A stretch of DNA of 64,000 bases from CAZQYB01 sp964582985 (GCA_964582985.1 CAZOUM010000006.1:9884-73883); one strand, 5' to 3'. Shown: positions 1 through 8,600, counted from the first letter of the stretch. Notes: generated from the letters alone by a model not told the origin. Numbers and translations are program-made.

Positions 1-1573
1 ACGTGATATATTCTCCATCCGCCTCAAACATCCCGAAACGGAAGTCGCTGGTTCCCGCGATACAGGTAATATCGTCGTCAAGGCAATAAGGATCACAGCC
101 GAAGCAATCCGGACAATCATGGTCACCGTCGGTCAGCAGCCAGTACGAAATCTCCACTACATCGTCGACGTCGCTTATATCCTGGGCGGGGATACGGGTT
201 ATGAATTGCCCCTCCTTCTCAGGGTCCCACTCCAGGTCACCGTCGGTGTTTACAAACGGTCCGCCCGAATTTTCAGAATAGTACCAGACCAGTCCGTCCC
301 ACACAACTCCCTGCTCATTGTCGATAATGGAATAGGTGTGCTGGCTCGTTGTCCCCAGCGTGGCGTTGACCGGATTAGACAGGGACAGCACAATAGTCTC
401 AACTTCTTCTTCGAGCGAATCGTCAATGATGTCGATACTAATGTACTCCGTGGTGTCGAGCGGGTTAAACTGCAAGGTCCCATCAGCCAGTATATAGTCG
501 ACACCATTGGTGGCGGTGCCTCCGGTGACTGCGTAATCTACCGTTACTATCTCATCGCTGGCAACGGAAAGCTCTACGGCAATCATCACCGGTGTGCTGT
601 CCTCCTGACCCGTACTGGTCGCGGTATTAAAGAAAACCTTGGGCCGCGTATCGGAAATCGTGTAAGTATGCTGGTCAACTCCCAGCACTACATCAAGGCC
701 TGTAGCGTTCGACAACTCCAGGATGATGGTCTCATCTTCCTCCGGCTCACCGTCATTGACAATATCGATGCTGATGTTCTTGGTGGTCTGGCCGGGGCTG
801 AAAATTAGAGTATCGGGCGTAAGGGTGTAGTCACCGCCGGGGGTGGCAGTCCCGCCGATAGCAGCGTACTGCACCGTATAGGTTTCGCCTGGTTCGGGGT
901 TGATGAGGTTGACCGGAACAAGCGCCGGACTGATAGTCTCGACGCCGCCGGAAGCATCGGACCCAAACGTTATGGTGGGGGCATTTAGCTCAAGGACAAA
1001 GCCGTTCAAAAACACCTGACAGCCGGCACAACCACCGTCAGGGCCCTGGAAACGGATTGAGGCGTCACCGGCACCGGCAATGAAGATACACTCTGCCGGG
1101 TTGTCCATGATAGCGTGATTCTGGACGATACTGCCGGGCACGGAAACCACCGTTGCGCCGGTAATCGTGACACCGGGAATCGTGGTGTCTCCTTCATCCG
1201 TACGACTGTGGTAGCTCAGCAGTCGGTAACTTGCACCCGGTATGAGGTTGCTAAAGGTAATAATGAAATCCGAGTTGGGGCTTTGTTTCTCATTATCGGC
1301 AAACAATAAATCGGTTTCCACATCAGCCAAGGGGCCGCTGCCGTTGAGGTCTCGACAATCGCACGCCCCCGGGTTGCCGGTTGCAAGGGTCACATCAATG
1401 CCCGTTCCGCCAACATTGCTGTGGGTCCCGCAACTACCCAGACTGATCCAACCGGCTTGCAGAGGACCACATCCACCCACGTCGCACTGCATGATAACAA
1501 CCCCTGCGTCAGCGCCACTAACCAGACCCAGCAGTGAGGCGATAAGAACTGCAAATGTCAATCTGTTGCACAT
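1..1573 (-). CDS. Secreted Calx-beta repeat protein, N-terminal part (runs off the window)
   Basis: The frame opens at an ATG (complement of 1571-1573) preceded by a strong Shine-Dalgarno (complement of 1576-1585) and stays open to the window edge, so about 524 residues are seen and the C-terminus is missing. The first 22 residues or so form a signal peptide (MCNRLTFAVLIASLLGL). Next comes a Cys-rich domain of about 190 residues. Two consecutive Calx-beta-like domains follow, recognisable by GGTATPGGDYT and GGTATNGVDYI and by the endings ILELSNATG and VLSLSNPVN. After them an Asp-rich stretch (TDGDHDCPDC, DPYCLDDD) probably binds calcium. Calx-beta domains are Ca-binding beta-sandwiches of secreted adhesins and surface proteins. 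The role is inferred to be extracellular; the substrate is unknown. Confidence 0.85.
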   Translation of the reverse strand, partial: MCNRLTFAVLIASLLGLVSGADAGVVIMQCDVGGCGPLQAGWISLGSCGTHSNVGGTGIDVTLATGNPGACDCRDLNGSGPLADVETDLLFADNEKQSPNSDFIITFSNLIPGASYRLLSYHSRTDEGDTTIPGVTITGATVVSVPGSIVQNHAIMDNPAECIFIAGAGDASIRFQGPDGGCAGCQVFLNGFVLELNAPTITFGSDASGGVETISPALVPVNLINPEPGETYTVQYAAIGGTATPGGDYTLTPDTLIFSPGQTTKNISIDIVNDGEPEEDETIILELSNATGLDVVLGVDQHTYTISDTRPKVFFNTATSTGQEDSTPVMIAVELSVASDEIVTVDYAVTGGTATNGVDYILADGTLQFNPLDTTEYISIDIIDDSLEEEVETIVLSLSNPVNATLGTTSQHTYSIIDNEQGVVWDGLVWYYSENSGGPFVNTDGDLEWDPEKEGQFITRIPAQDISDVDDVVEISYWLLTDGDHDCPDCFGCDPYCLDDDITCIAGTSDFRFGMFEADGEYIT

Positions 1574-1821
1574 AATACTCCTCCTGTCAAATCTCCAAGC
1601 GTATTAACTACAAGCACTTACAAAAATACAGAGATGGTTTTATATTTTCTTCGTACATTATAAGCCGCTATATCCGGGTGTGCCTTATTTAGGTACCATA
1701 ATTATACGTTTTTGCGCAAATAAAACAAGTTCTTTTTACCAAATGAGCACAACGGCGGGTTTTCCGTGCGCCGGATGAAAAATCCAGCAAAGAGCAAAAC
1801 AAAGGACGGCGAATTAAATAT

Positions 1822-1850
1822 TTGACAGGCCTGCGCCTCATCGGTAGAAT
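1822..1850 (+). promoter_or_regulatory. Sigma-70-type promoter of trxA
   Basis: TTGACA at 1822-1827 and TAGAAT at 1845-1850 are separated by exactly 17 bp, 40 bp upstream of the thioredoxin ATG. The 317-bp gap 1574-1890 holds this promoter, the opposing gene's leader, and nothing else I can recognise. Confidence 0.75.
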
Positions 1851-1890
1851 ACCGTTGTTTGTCCGCAAGTGATATGGAAAGGATTGAGCA

Positions 1891-2217
1891 ATGGTTGGTA
1901 ATGTAATTGAGTTGACTGACGCGACGTTTGATGAGGTTGTTCATAGCTCCGATGTGCCGGTGCTGGTTGATTTCTGGGCACCGTGGTGTGGGCCTTGCAA
2001 AATGATGGGGCCTATCCTGGAAGAAGTTGGGGATGAATATACGGCTAAGGCAAAGATTTGCAGGCTAAACACCGACGAAGCTCGTGACAGTGCTATCGAG
2101 TTCGGCATAAGTGCGATACCGACCGTAATTCTGTTCAAGGACGGTCAGGTTCAGAAAAAATGGGTTGGTTTGACCAGCAAAAAAGACATCGCTGCCGCAA
2201 TAGACAAGCTGCTTTGA
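1891..2217 (+). CDS. trxA: Thioredoxin
   Basis: A 108-residue protein, the normal length of a single-domain thioredoxin. It is a cytoplasmic protein-disulfide reductase, normally recharged by thioredoxin reductase. The active site is WCGPC, with Cys33 and Cys36, in the classic DFWAPWCGPCK context. The cis-proline opposite it is Pro77 (AIPTVILF), and the C-terminal GL..K segment is also present. An ATG follows an AGGATTGAGCA ribosome-binding region, and a consensus-like promoter lies 40 bp upstream. It stands alone; the next gene is convergent. No thioredoxin reductase is in the window. The assignment is secure. Confidence 0.96.
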   Translation: MVGNVIELTDATFDEVVHSSDVPVLVDFWAPWCGPCKMMGPILEEVGDEYTAKAKICRLNTDEARDSAIEFGISAIPTVILFKDGQVQKKWVGLTSKKDIAAAIDKLL

Positions 2218-2300
2218 CAAGGCCTAATTGAGTCTTATGTTTAAGCGCTGGTTCGGCGGGGTTATTTCAATATCTATTCTGGCTATCGGCAGTTCAAAAC

Positions 2301-2744
2301 TTAATACCAGACCGTAACTATAATATTAGGCTCGGTCTTTTTGGCTTGGACTTCGCCTGTCGTGATATTTGTTCGTTTTACCACAAGGCTGGGATTGTTC
2401 TTCAACCAGTTGCTAATCTGCTTATCGAGAAAGTCCATGGCTCCCGGATGCAGTTTCGTAAAGAAGGTCTTTACGCCTGTGATTCTTTGGGAAGAAACTA
2501 CTTTTTTCACCGGCTGGGCAGCTGACTCCAGCTCGGACGCTTTTGCTGCGCTGCCGCCGCCCAGGTTCAGAGGCGAATGTGAGACCTCTGTATTGGCAGT
2601 CTCGTCGTCAAAAGGAATCGGCTTTGAATCAGGCGTAACTGCGCTCATATCGCCATAGACAATCATGTCGTCGAGGTCTTCGCTACCAAAATCTTTGGTC
2701 TCAAAATCTCTGCTATCAACATCGTCCACAGGTCTATCCTCCAT
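2301..2744 (-). CDS. Conserved-looking hypothetical protein, acidic N-terminus
   Basis: A 147-residue protein that I do not recognise. The first 70 residues are acidic and of low complexity (repeated DD, DE and ED), with no signal peptide or membrane segment, so it is probably cytoplasmic. The last 65 residues look folded: VKTFFTKLHPGAMDFLD, then a helix ending in WLKNNP, then beta-strands VVKRTN and IIVTVWY. The compositional contrast between the two halves suggests a disordered tail on a small alpha/beta domain. It converges on trxA with an 83-bp gap and lies downstream of the secretin on the same strand. The function is unknown. Confidence 0.6.
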   Translation of the reverse strand: MEDRPVDDVDSRDFETKDFGSEDLDDMIVYGDMSAVTPDSKPIPFDDETANTEVSHSPLNLGGGSAAKASELESAAQPVKKVVSSQRITGVKTFFTKLHPGAMDFLDKQISNWLKNNPSLVVKRTNITTGEVQAKKTEPNIIVTVWY

Positions 2745-2854
2745 TAAGGACTAATTTCTACATCATTTAGTATAAACAACCGATGGCTGAACGTCAAGCA
2801 AAAAAGCTGCACAGTTTGTGGGCTGGTGTTTAGTTTGCTTTGTGCGGCGCTAAT

Positions 2855-3135
2855 TTAGGTGTTTTTGAGCGTTAGCTTCGGATTTTTGCTGCTTTGTGCA
2901 GCAAGTTTGCTCTCACTCGGCATTCGGTTTTTCAGCTTTTTTTGGGCCTTTTCGGCAAGAAGCTGGTCGGTCGTCTTGAGAAGTTTCGTTTTTATTTGCT
3001 CGATTTCCTGGAGAGTTTCGGCTTTCTCTATTTCGGCCTTGAGGCGTTCGTACTCAGCCTCGCGGCCCGCCGCCCAACATATTTGGTGTATGCAGCAGAC
3101 TCAAATAGATCGGCAGCGTTTCGCTCAAGGCCGTT
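2855..3135 (-). pseudogene. Decayed C-terminal extension of the secretin gene
   Basis: Past the secretin's TGA, the same frame reads on without interruption as protein-like sequence (NGLERNAADLFESAAYTKYV...) to about 3070. It then continues, one frame over, as a coiled coil (AEYERLKAEIEKAETLQE and onward) to a TAA at 2855-2857. This is what a longer ancestral protein looks like after one nonsense and one frameshift mutation. No start codon with a ribosome-binding site precedes the second part. The alternatives are sequencing errors, or an unrelated short gene. Confidence 0.5.
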
Positions 3136-4362
3136 TCACACTTTCGGCTTGGCCATCTTTCGCCTCATCTCTTCTATCATTTCGGTGTGTTTGACGCCGC
3201 CGGATGAAATTGTGGGGGTAAGAATGAAAATAACCTCTGTGGCCTTTTCCTCAAAATCTTTACTTGAGAACAGTACGCCAAGAAGTGGAATGTCCTTGAA
3301 GAAAGGAACGCCGCGGACTACCGCTCGCTCCTCGCTTTTTCTCATACCGCCGATGACTAAGCTATCGCCTGGTTTTATTCGGTTTTCCGCGACTTCAATG
3401 GTACGCTCAGTAATAATCGATGTCTGAACAACGCCTTCCGGTTTGGATTTTGAGCCAAGCTGTATCTTCGTAGACAGACCTATGAAGCCGTCGGAATAGA
3501 CATAAGGAGTGACCTCGAGTAAGTCTTCAACCCACTGATACTCGGTCAGGCTAAATGGCTCATCGAAGCCTTCTTTTATCAGTATCTTTTCGAGCGGGAC
3601 GTTGTCCCTCATCTTGATAATACCTTTTTGGCCGTTTACCGTTTCGATAGTCGGGTTCATCAGGATTCTGAGGTATCCTCTCGAAACGAGCACATCAACT
3701 ACAGCCCTGAACTCATGGCCGGTTATGCCCTGGTCTTTCCAGTAGCCGAGGTCCAGGCCGAATGTGGAACGCCTGGATTCTCGCAAAGAAGCGCCTGGGA
3801 ACGCCGGCAGCAGGTTGCCGGAAGAGTCCGTTTTACCTCCGAGCGTCATTTTCTCGCCCAGCAGGTTCTCTATCTTGATTGTGGTTTCCCAGTCCATTGT
3901 TACGTCGGCGAAGCGTTCGAGTATCAGGCAGTTGATGTTTACCTGGATTGGAGGAACGTCAACCAGATTCAGAAACTCAATAGTCGCCTTAGCATCATCA
4001 ACGGTAGGGCATTTGACAATCAACTGGTTTGTAGCGGGACTCTCGCTGACCGTATAGCCGAGTTGTTCTTTAATAAGAGTTGATAGCTTGTCCACCGTGT
4101 GATGCTTTGTAAAGTAGAACAGCTTCGCACCGTCTTTGCCTTCCATAATCCTGGGCTCAGCGAGGTAAATATCGGGCAGTGGGGTATTTAAGTTAGGCAC
4201 TTCCCGAATCTGCGATAAATCTTCGAGTATGGTCTGCGACTGAATTTCTGTGGGTTTCTGGGCGAAAAAGTCCCCACAGCCGCCGAAACAGAGCAGCGAA
4301 AGAACGGGCAAAGCCCACAATAACCTTGGTCTATCGATGAATTTGAGAAGGTAGCTGAACAT
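3136..4362 (-). CDS. Secretin-domain lipoprotein (type II/IV secretion GspD/PilQ-like)
   Basis: A 408-residue protein beginning with a membrane leader and a lipobox-like end (LSLLCFGGC), so probably lipid-anchored at Cys29. Residues of about 80-150 form a short-domain region (FTKHHTVDKLSTLIKEQL, then NQLIVKCPTVDDAKAT) like the N domains of secretins. The C-terminal half carries the secretin signature: PTIETVNGQKGIIKMRDN, then IKPGDSLVIGGM, VPFFKDIPLLGVLF and the closing EVIFILTPTI. Secretins form gated outer-membrane rings for protein secretion or pilus passage. At 408 residues it is shorter than GspD or PilQ, with few N domains. No other secretion gene is adjacent. An in-frame TGA may have shortened its C-terminus. 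Confidence 0.88.
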   Translation of the reverse strand: MFSYLLKFIDRPRLLWALPVLSLLCFGGCGDFFAQKPTEIQSQTILEDLSQIREVPNLNTPLPDIYLAEPRIMEGKDGAKLFYFTKHHTVDKLSTLIKEQLGYTVSESPATNQLIVKCPTVDDAKATIEFLNLVDVPPIQVNINCLILERFADVTMDWETTIKIENLLGEKMTLGGKTDSSGNLLPAFPGASLRESRRSTFGLDLGYWKDQGITGHEFRAVVDVLVSRGYLRILMNPTIETVNGQKGIIKMRDNVPLEKILIKEGFDEPFSLTEYQWVEDLLEVTPYVYSDGFIGLSTKIQLGSKSKPEGVVQTSIITERTIEVAENRIKPGDSLVIGGMRKSEERAVVRGVPFFKDIPLLGVLFSSKDFEEKATEVIFILTPTISSGGVKHTEMIEEMRRKMAKPKV

Positions 4363-4743
4363 AACGAAACCACGCCTAACCCAACAAATATGGATTACAT
4401 TTGTTATATCGTACTTTTTCTGAGCTGTTCATTAAAATTGTTCGGGTGGGCCAAAATATAATGACTAAGCTCACTCGCTGTGCTAATCTCTGAAAAATTG
4501 CTTAGCATTTTTTGTATTTGACGTGCAGCCGTGCTGATTTTATTCAATATTTTCTTAGAAGAAGCAACTTGCGCACGGTCCGTAGCGAAATTTTTTGCGG
4601 TAAAAGAGTGATTCTGAAGTGTGTAATTCTTCGGTAAACGGTCAGAACATAACAGTAGTCGTAGGATTGATATAAAACAGTCCAAATGCGTAAACTGCAC
4701 GAATCCGCATCTTTAAGAGAGTTCGGAATTTCACTCTGAAGTT
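4363..4743. other. Gap between divergent secretin and rimO genes
   Basis: This 381-bp AT-rich stretch must hold both promoters. A reading frame on the minus strand (4404-4700) lacks a ribosome-binding site and any recognisable motif, so I treat it as non-coding. I see no clear RNA gene or repeat. Confidence 0.4.
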
Positions 4744-6099
4744 ATGACGAGGAAAAAACACAAGTCGGTAACAGTTGGCTTCGTAGCGCTGGGCTGTCCG
4801 AAGAACATAGTCGACAGCGAAAGGATGCTGGCCGAAATCGCCCAGGCGGGCTTGGTAATAACCACCGAGCCCGAAAATGCCGACGTCGTGGTAATCAATA
4901 CCTGTGGTTTCATCGCACCTGCCAAAGCCGAGGCGCTCGAAGCAATAGACGACGCTGTGGCCTGGAAGACCACCGGCACCGTAAAAAAGATAATCGTCGC
5001 AGGCTGCCTGCCGGAAAGATTGGGCCGGGAGCTACTTGACCAAGCTGATGGCATCGATGCCATTATCGGCCTCGGCCAGCGAGATGCAATAGTCCAGATA
5101 ATCAAAAATACCCTCATCTCGGATGAAAAGGCGGCTTTCCTCGAGCACGCGTGTGAAACAACCCGAGCGGGTATACTCGATGATAGAGCGAGATTACTCA
5201 TCAACTCCGGTCATTGGGCGTATCTTAGAATCAGCGAAGGCTGTGACCACCGCTGCTCCTTTTGCACCGTACCGTCAATCAGAGGCCGATTCCGAAGTAA
5301 ACCTCAGGAGCTTATTCTGGCAGAGGCTGCTGAATTGGTCTCGGCAGGTGTAGTTGAACTAAACGTAATTGCACAGGATACCACCTATTACGGCCGGGAT
5401 TTGAAAATAAAAAACGCTTTGCCTGCGCTATTGAAAGAACTCGAAGAAACTGCTGACTTGAGGTGGGTCCGGTTGATGTACGCATATCCTGCTGGAATTG
5501 ATGAGGAGCTTATCGAAACCATCGCAGCCAGTGAGAAAATCGTTCACTATATCGATATGCCCATCCAGCATATAAACAACGAAATTCTAAAAGATATGCG
5601 CAGGCCCGATACGAAAGAACGCATCTGCTCTCTTATTGAAGAATTGCGCTCGGCCATTCCGGATATTGTGCTGCGGACGACCTTTATAGTCGGCTTCCCG
5701 GGAGAGACCGAGGAGCAATTCGCTGAGCTGCTCGAATTTGTCAAATGGGCCAAGTTTGATGCCCTGGGGTGCTTCAAATACTACCCTGAATCCGGTACTG
5801 CCGCAGCCAAGATGCCGGGCCAGATACCCGACCGGATAAAAGAAGAGCGAGTCGAAGAACTGATGCTGACCCAACAAAAAATCGCCTTTGCCAGGAACAA
5901 AAAGCTGCTCGGCGGCAAACTTACCTGTCTGGTTGATTCTATCGATGCAGGAGGTTCCGGAAAGGGCCGCTTCTACGGTCAGGCCCCCGATATTGACAGT
6001 GTGTGCCTGATAGAAAATTGCTCGGCAAAGCCGGGATGCTTCATCAGTACGAGAGTGGTTAACACAAAGGGCTACGATTTGATTGTCGAGCAAATTTAG
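4744..6099 (+). CDS. rimO: Ribosomal protein S12 methylthiotransferase RimO
   Basis: A 451-residue radical SAM enzyme that adds a methylthio group to the conserved Asp of ribosomal protein S12. The N-terminal MTTase domain has its three cluster cysteines at Cys18 (LGCPKN), Cys54 (INTCGF) and Cys88 (AGCLPE). The radical SAM motif CDHRCSFC gives Cys167, Cys171 and Cys174. The C-terminal TRAM domain runs from about residue 385. LGCPKNIVDSE at the start is typical of RimO and separates it from MiaB, a copy of which lies at 56 kb. The ATG has only a weak ribosome-binding site. pgsA follows 37 bp later, probably co-transcribed. Confidence 0.95.
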   Translation: MTRKKHKSVTVGFVALGCPKNIVDSERMLAEIAQAGLVITTEPENADVVVINTCGFIAPAKAEALEAIDDAVAWKTTGTVKKIIVAGCLPERLGRELLDQADGIDAIIGLGQRDAIVQIIKNTLISDEKAAFLEHACETTRAGILDDRARLLINSGHWAYLRISEGCDHRCSFCTVPSIRGRFRSKPQELILAEAAELVSAGVVELNVIAQDTTYYGRDLKIKNALPALLKELEETADLRWVRLMYAYPAGIDEELIETIAASEKIVHYIDMPIQHINNEILKDMRRPDTKERICSLIEELRSAIPDIVLRTTFIVGFPGETEEQFAELLEFVKWAKFDALGCFKYYPESGTAAAKMPGQIPDRIKEERVEELMLTQQKIAFARNKKLLGGKLTCLVDSIDAGGSGKGRFYGQAPDIDSVCLIENCSAKPGCFISTRVVNTKGYDLIVEQI

Positions 6100-6136
6100 T
6101 CTTGAACTATTTTACTAACAGGATAAACTTTGCGTT

Positions 6137-6751
6137 ATGCTATGGTATATTCCGAACATCTTGACTTTTGCCCGGCTTGGCCTGACCCTTGTTTTCCTTG
6201 TTATGATTCTCTACACCCCCCCACCTTATGCCGAGAGCAGGACTTTCTTTCTTGATATCGCCTTCGTTGTTTTTGTCACTGCGGCCATAACCGATATGCT
6301 CGACGGTCCCATTGCCAGAAGACTGAACGTCACGAGCAAATTCGGCCGAATGATGGACCCGCTGGTCGACAAAGTGCTGGTTTGCGGCACTTTTATTTGT
6401 TTTGCAATAATCGGCGAGCCGAAGCTTTTTGGTCTTTCCTCCACCACCCTTGCAGTAATACATTGGACCGTTGCGGCCATACTTATCCTGAGGGAAGTCT
6501 ATGTGACGGCATTGCGTCATATTGCGGAATCTCGCGGCGTCAACTTTGCCGCCACAGCCTCGGGCAAGGTAAAGATGTTTCTGCAATCGTTCGCTATCGG
6601 GACGGTGGTAATAAGAATGGCCCACGTCCAGACCGCCGCGTGGGGGTATTGGTTCACTACAGTGACATTTGTGGTTATGCTTGCCGTTACCGTTGTTTCA
6701 GGAATATGGGCCACCCAGCGAACATCCTGGAAACAGGTAACAGTCTCTTAG
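6137..6751 (+). CDS. pgsA: CDP-diacylglycerol-glycerol-3-phosphate 3-phosphatidyltransferase
   Basis: A 204-residue integral membrane enzyme that makes phosphatidylglycerol phosphate from CDP-diacylglycerol and glycerol 3-phosphate, the committed step to acidic phospholipids. The CDP-alcohol phosphotransferase motif is complete: Asp53, Asp56-Gly57, Ala60-Arg61, Gly70, Asp74 and Asp78. The N-terminal PNILTFARL is typical of PgsA. About five hydrophobic segments span the chain. It is the second gene of the rimO-pgsA pair, an arrangement common in bacteria. A related CDP-alcohol transferase cannot be strictly excluded, but length and N-terminus favour PgsA. Confidence 0.92.
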   Translation: MLWYIPNILTFARLGLTLVFLVMILYTPPPYAESRTFFLDIAFVVFVTAAITDMLDGPIARRLNVTSKFGRMMDPLVDKVLVCGTFICFAIIGEPKLFGLSSTTLAVIHWTVAAILILREVYVTALRHIAESRGVNFAATASGKVKMFLQSFAIGTVVIRMAHVQTAAWGYWFTTVTFVVMLAVTVVSGIWATQRTSWKQVTVS

Positions 6752-6824
6752 TCCTTATCTTCGATAAATGCGCTGTCCAATCCTTCCAGACCGGCCCAAG
6801 ACCTTGTTTTTTTATCATAGCGGC

Positions 6825-7502
6825 TTAATATGCTCTCTGTGTCTTATTGGAGTATGAGTCAATAAATTCATCTGTAAGTGCAACAGGCGTCAAAGCCAAT
6901 CTGTCAAAGATTTCTTGCTCCAATCTGAAGATTAACGGGTCAACTTTGGCTGTGTTAATCTTACTTTGAGCTTCTGTGCCGTGTAGAAAAGCGTTTCTTT
7001 TATGACCTTCCCTTAGTCTTGTCTTCAGTGGCACAATCCTATCGTGCATAACTCTCATATCGGCATAATAAAGCAATTTCTCTTCCCAGGTACTCGGCCT
7101 GGTCTTTTCATCCAGCATAGCCATATATCTGTGTTTTTTTACAGTTAAAGCAAGCGCAGGGTACTTTTCTTTTAATATGCTGTACGCAGCATTTTCGTGA
7201 CCTGTGCCTTTATACGCTGCTCTTATCTGCTGCCATTTTGCCTCGTTTTGTTCGGTAACAGTCTGCTCAAAATTGCCGTAATCTAAATCCTTGAAATCAC
7301 AAACCCTGACAATATCGTGCAGCAAACAAGCTCTATCCACCAAATCGACATCAACAGCTTCGCCTTTTTCTCTTAGTCTCTCCGCCAGAAAGACTCCTAA
7401 CTTAGCCACAGCCAGACTGTGCTTTAGGATATGTGGCGGAACGTGATATTCTTTTATTATCTCGAAACACTGCCGGCGTGTTGGAAGATTAAATTTTTTC
7501 AT
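6825..7502 (-). CDS. HD-domain phosphohydrolase in the thi4 operon
   Basis: A 225-residue cytoplasmic protein with an HD metal-binding core: an early His (His28, ILKHSLAVA), His62-Asp63 in ACLLHDIVRV, and a later acidic residue in YADMRV. HD proteins are metal-dependent phosphohydrolases acting on nucleotides or other phosphate esters. Its ATG lies inside the 3' end of thi4 (14-bp overlap), so the two are translationally coupled and share the upstream TPP riboswitch. That context hints at a phosphatase step in thiamin precursor metabolism, but this is inference; the substrate cannot be read from the sequence. Confidence 0.85.
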   Translation of the reverse strand: MKKFNLPTRRQCFEIIKEYHVPPHILKHSLAVAKLGVFLAERLREKGEAVDVDLVDRACLLHDIVRVCDFKDLDYGNFEQTVTEQNEAKWQQIRAAYKGTGHENAAYSILKEKYPALALTVKKHRYMAMLDEKTRPSTWEEKLLYYADMRVMHDRIVPLKTRLREGHKRNAFLHGTEAQSKINTAKVDPLIFRLEQEIFDRLALTPVALTDEFIDSYSNKTQRAY

Positions 7503-8235
7503 TTATTAACTCAGCGACTTTCTTCCCGGATTTTAACATTCCGCCAAAAATCGGCCCCATCCTCGGCAAATTAAAAACAGCGCACACAGACATACCACTA
7601 ACATAGAGTCCCGGATAGACTCCGCCTGTTTTTTCTACCACGCCGGCTTCAGACGTCTCCACGTCCATAAAACTCTCCCCTAACCCTTTCGGGTAAAGCT
7701 CCGGCTTTCGTTTTTTCAGCATTGCAACTATTTCAGCCGGATGGCCTGTCGCATCAATAAGGCATTTGCAGGAAATGCAAAAGGGGTCAACGTGCAGGGC
7801 CGCCATTCTTATAGCGGTGCTGTTAACCACCACCCCTTCAACTTTATCCTTTTTTAGGATAATATCTTCAGCTTCGGTCAAATTGAATATTGCTGCTCCT
7901 GCTCTTTTTGCTTTATATGCAAGAGCTGTGGCAAATTCTATTGCATCTGCCACATACAAATCACCCTTTTTTTCTGTAGAGACGCCGACCTCGTCCAAAA
8001 TATCGTTGTCTTCAACGGCAATTACATTATAGCCCGCAGCGCCTCCCCAGATACCTCCGCCTATGGAAAGCTTTTTCTCGACTATGGTGGTCTTGACCCG
8101 CGCCTTTGCCAGATAGTAGCCCGCGGCCAGGCCGGCAGGCCCTGCGCCAACTATAACCACGTCATTTTCAAGATGCTCGGATAACCTTCTGGAATACTCT
8201 TCTATAATAGTCCTCGAAATATCAATTTCTATCAT
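7489..8235 (-). CDS. thi4: Sulfide-dependent thiamin thiazole synthase Thi4
   Basis: A 248-residue FAD/NAD-binding enzyme that builds the thiazole half of thiamin from NAD, glycine and a sulfur donor. The dinucleotide-binding loop is GAGPAG at residues 30-35, followed by GGGIWGG at 59-65 and the closing NLPRMGPIFGGML. Eukaryotic Thi4 has a sacrificial Cys before the MDP motif. Here the corresponding stretch reads ALHVDP, with His148, as in methanogen Thi4, which takes sulfur from free sulfide and turns over many times. This fits an anaerobic, sulfide-rich habitat. It is the first gene of a TPP-riboswitch operon, with the HD gene overlapping its 3' end. Confidence 0.93.
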   Translation of the reverse strand: MIEIDISRTIIEEYSRRLSEHLENDVVIVGAGPAGLAAGYYLAKARVKTTIVEKKLSIGGGIWGGAAGYNVIAVEDNDILDEVGVSTEKKGDLYVADAIEFATALAYKAKRAGAAIFNLTEAEDIILKKDKVEGVVVNSTAIRMAALHVDPFCISCKCLIDATGHPAEIVAMLKKRKPELYPKGLGESFMDVETSEAGVVEKTGGVYPGLYVSGMSVCAVFNLPRMGPIFGGMLKSGKKVAELINEKI

Positions 8236-8294
8236 TTTTGCTTCCTTTCCCTTCTCTTTTTAAAGTTCAAAAAACAACTTACTACCAACAAAAA

Positions 8295-8382
8295 TGCACT
8301 CCCGCCCGTTAGAAGTCCGGACCGAGCCTGCGCCAATCTGAGTTCACGATTCACTTCCAACGGGGCCCGCAAAAGGAGTGCA
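8295..8382. repeat. Diverged palindromic element in the thi4 leader
   Basis: Nested inverted repeats: outer arms TGCACTCC (8295-8302) and GGAGTGCA (8375-8382), and inner arms CCCGTTAGAAGT (8305-8316) and ACTTCCAACGGG (8353-8364), which pair at 11 of 12 positions. The inner arms match the CCCCGTTAGA family found at 9997, 27375 and 31742. The element lies between the riboswitch and the thi4 start and would form a hairpin in the mRNA. Confidence 0.65.
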
Positions 8383-8492
8383 CAAAAGCTAAAGACTTAA
8401 AACTTAAAACGAAAAACTATAATTCAAAAGTCAAAATTTTCTATGTTTTTACCATAATTTTGCACTTTGCGTTTTCCGTTTTACACTTTTAA

Positions 8493-8600
8493 CTGCCTCC
8501 CTTCGCAGGTCCTAACCTGATCAGGTTCGTAGGGTCACCGCAAATTTTGCGCTCTCTCAGCCTCAGCGGGTCTTCACCCGGCCTTCGGCTCCCCTGGCAC
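8493..8600 (-). promoter_or_regulatory. TPP riboswitch (THI element)
   Basis: Read on the minus strand, the element has the conserved parts in order: GGGGAGCC, then GGCTGAGAGAGC, then GTGACCCT, then GAACCTGATCAGGTTA, ending GCGAAGGGA. These are the pyrimidine- and pyrophosphate-sensing helices of the thiamin pyrophosphate riboswitch. It lies about 260 nt upstream of thi4 and should lower its expression when TPP is plentiful. The final helix lacks the exact common TAATGCCAGCG wording, but the fold is intact. Confidence 0.93.

Noticed and set aside
119..808. A 229-codon frame on the plus strand
   Set aside because: It lies antisense to the Calx-beta gene, whose signal peptide, ribosome-binding site and domains are clear; the plus-strand frame has no motif.
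3136..3138. Secretin TGA as selenocysteine or recoded stop
   Set aside because: Other genes (trxA, the GxxExxY neighbours, GNAT) use TGA as a normal stop, and a frameshift follows within 70 bp, so decay is the simpler explanation.
4404..4700. 98-codon frame on the minus strand upstream of the secretin
   Set aside because: Starts at a GTG without a ribosome-binding site, is AT-rich and has no recognisable motif; treated as non-coding.
8299..8382. Element D as part of the TPP riboswitch
   Set aside because: The conserved TPP parts are complete in 8493-8600; D lies downstream of them and shares arms with the other palindromes.
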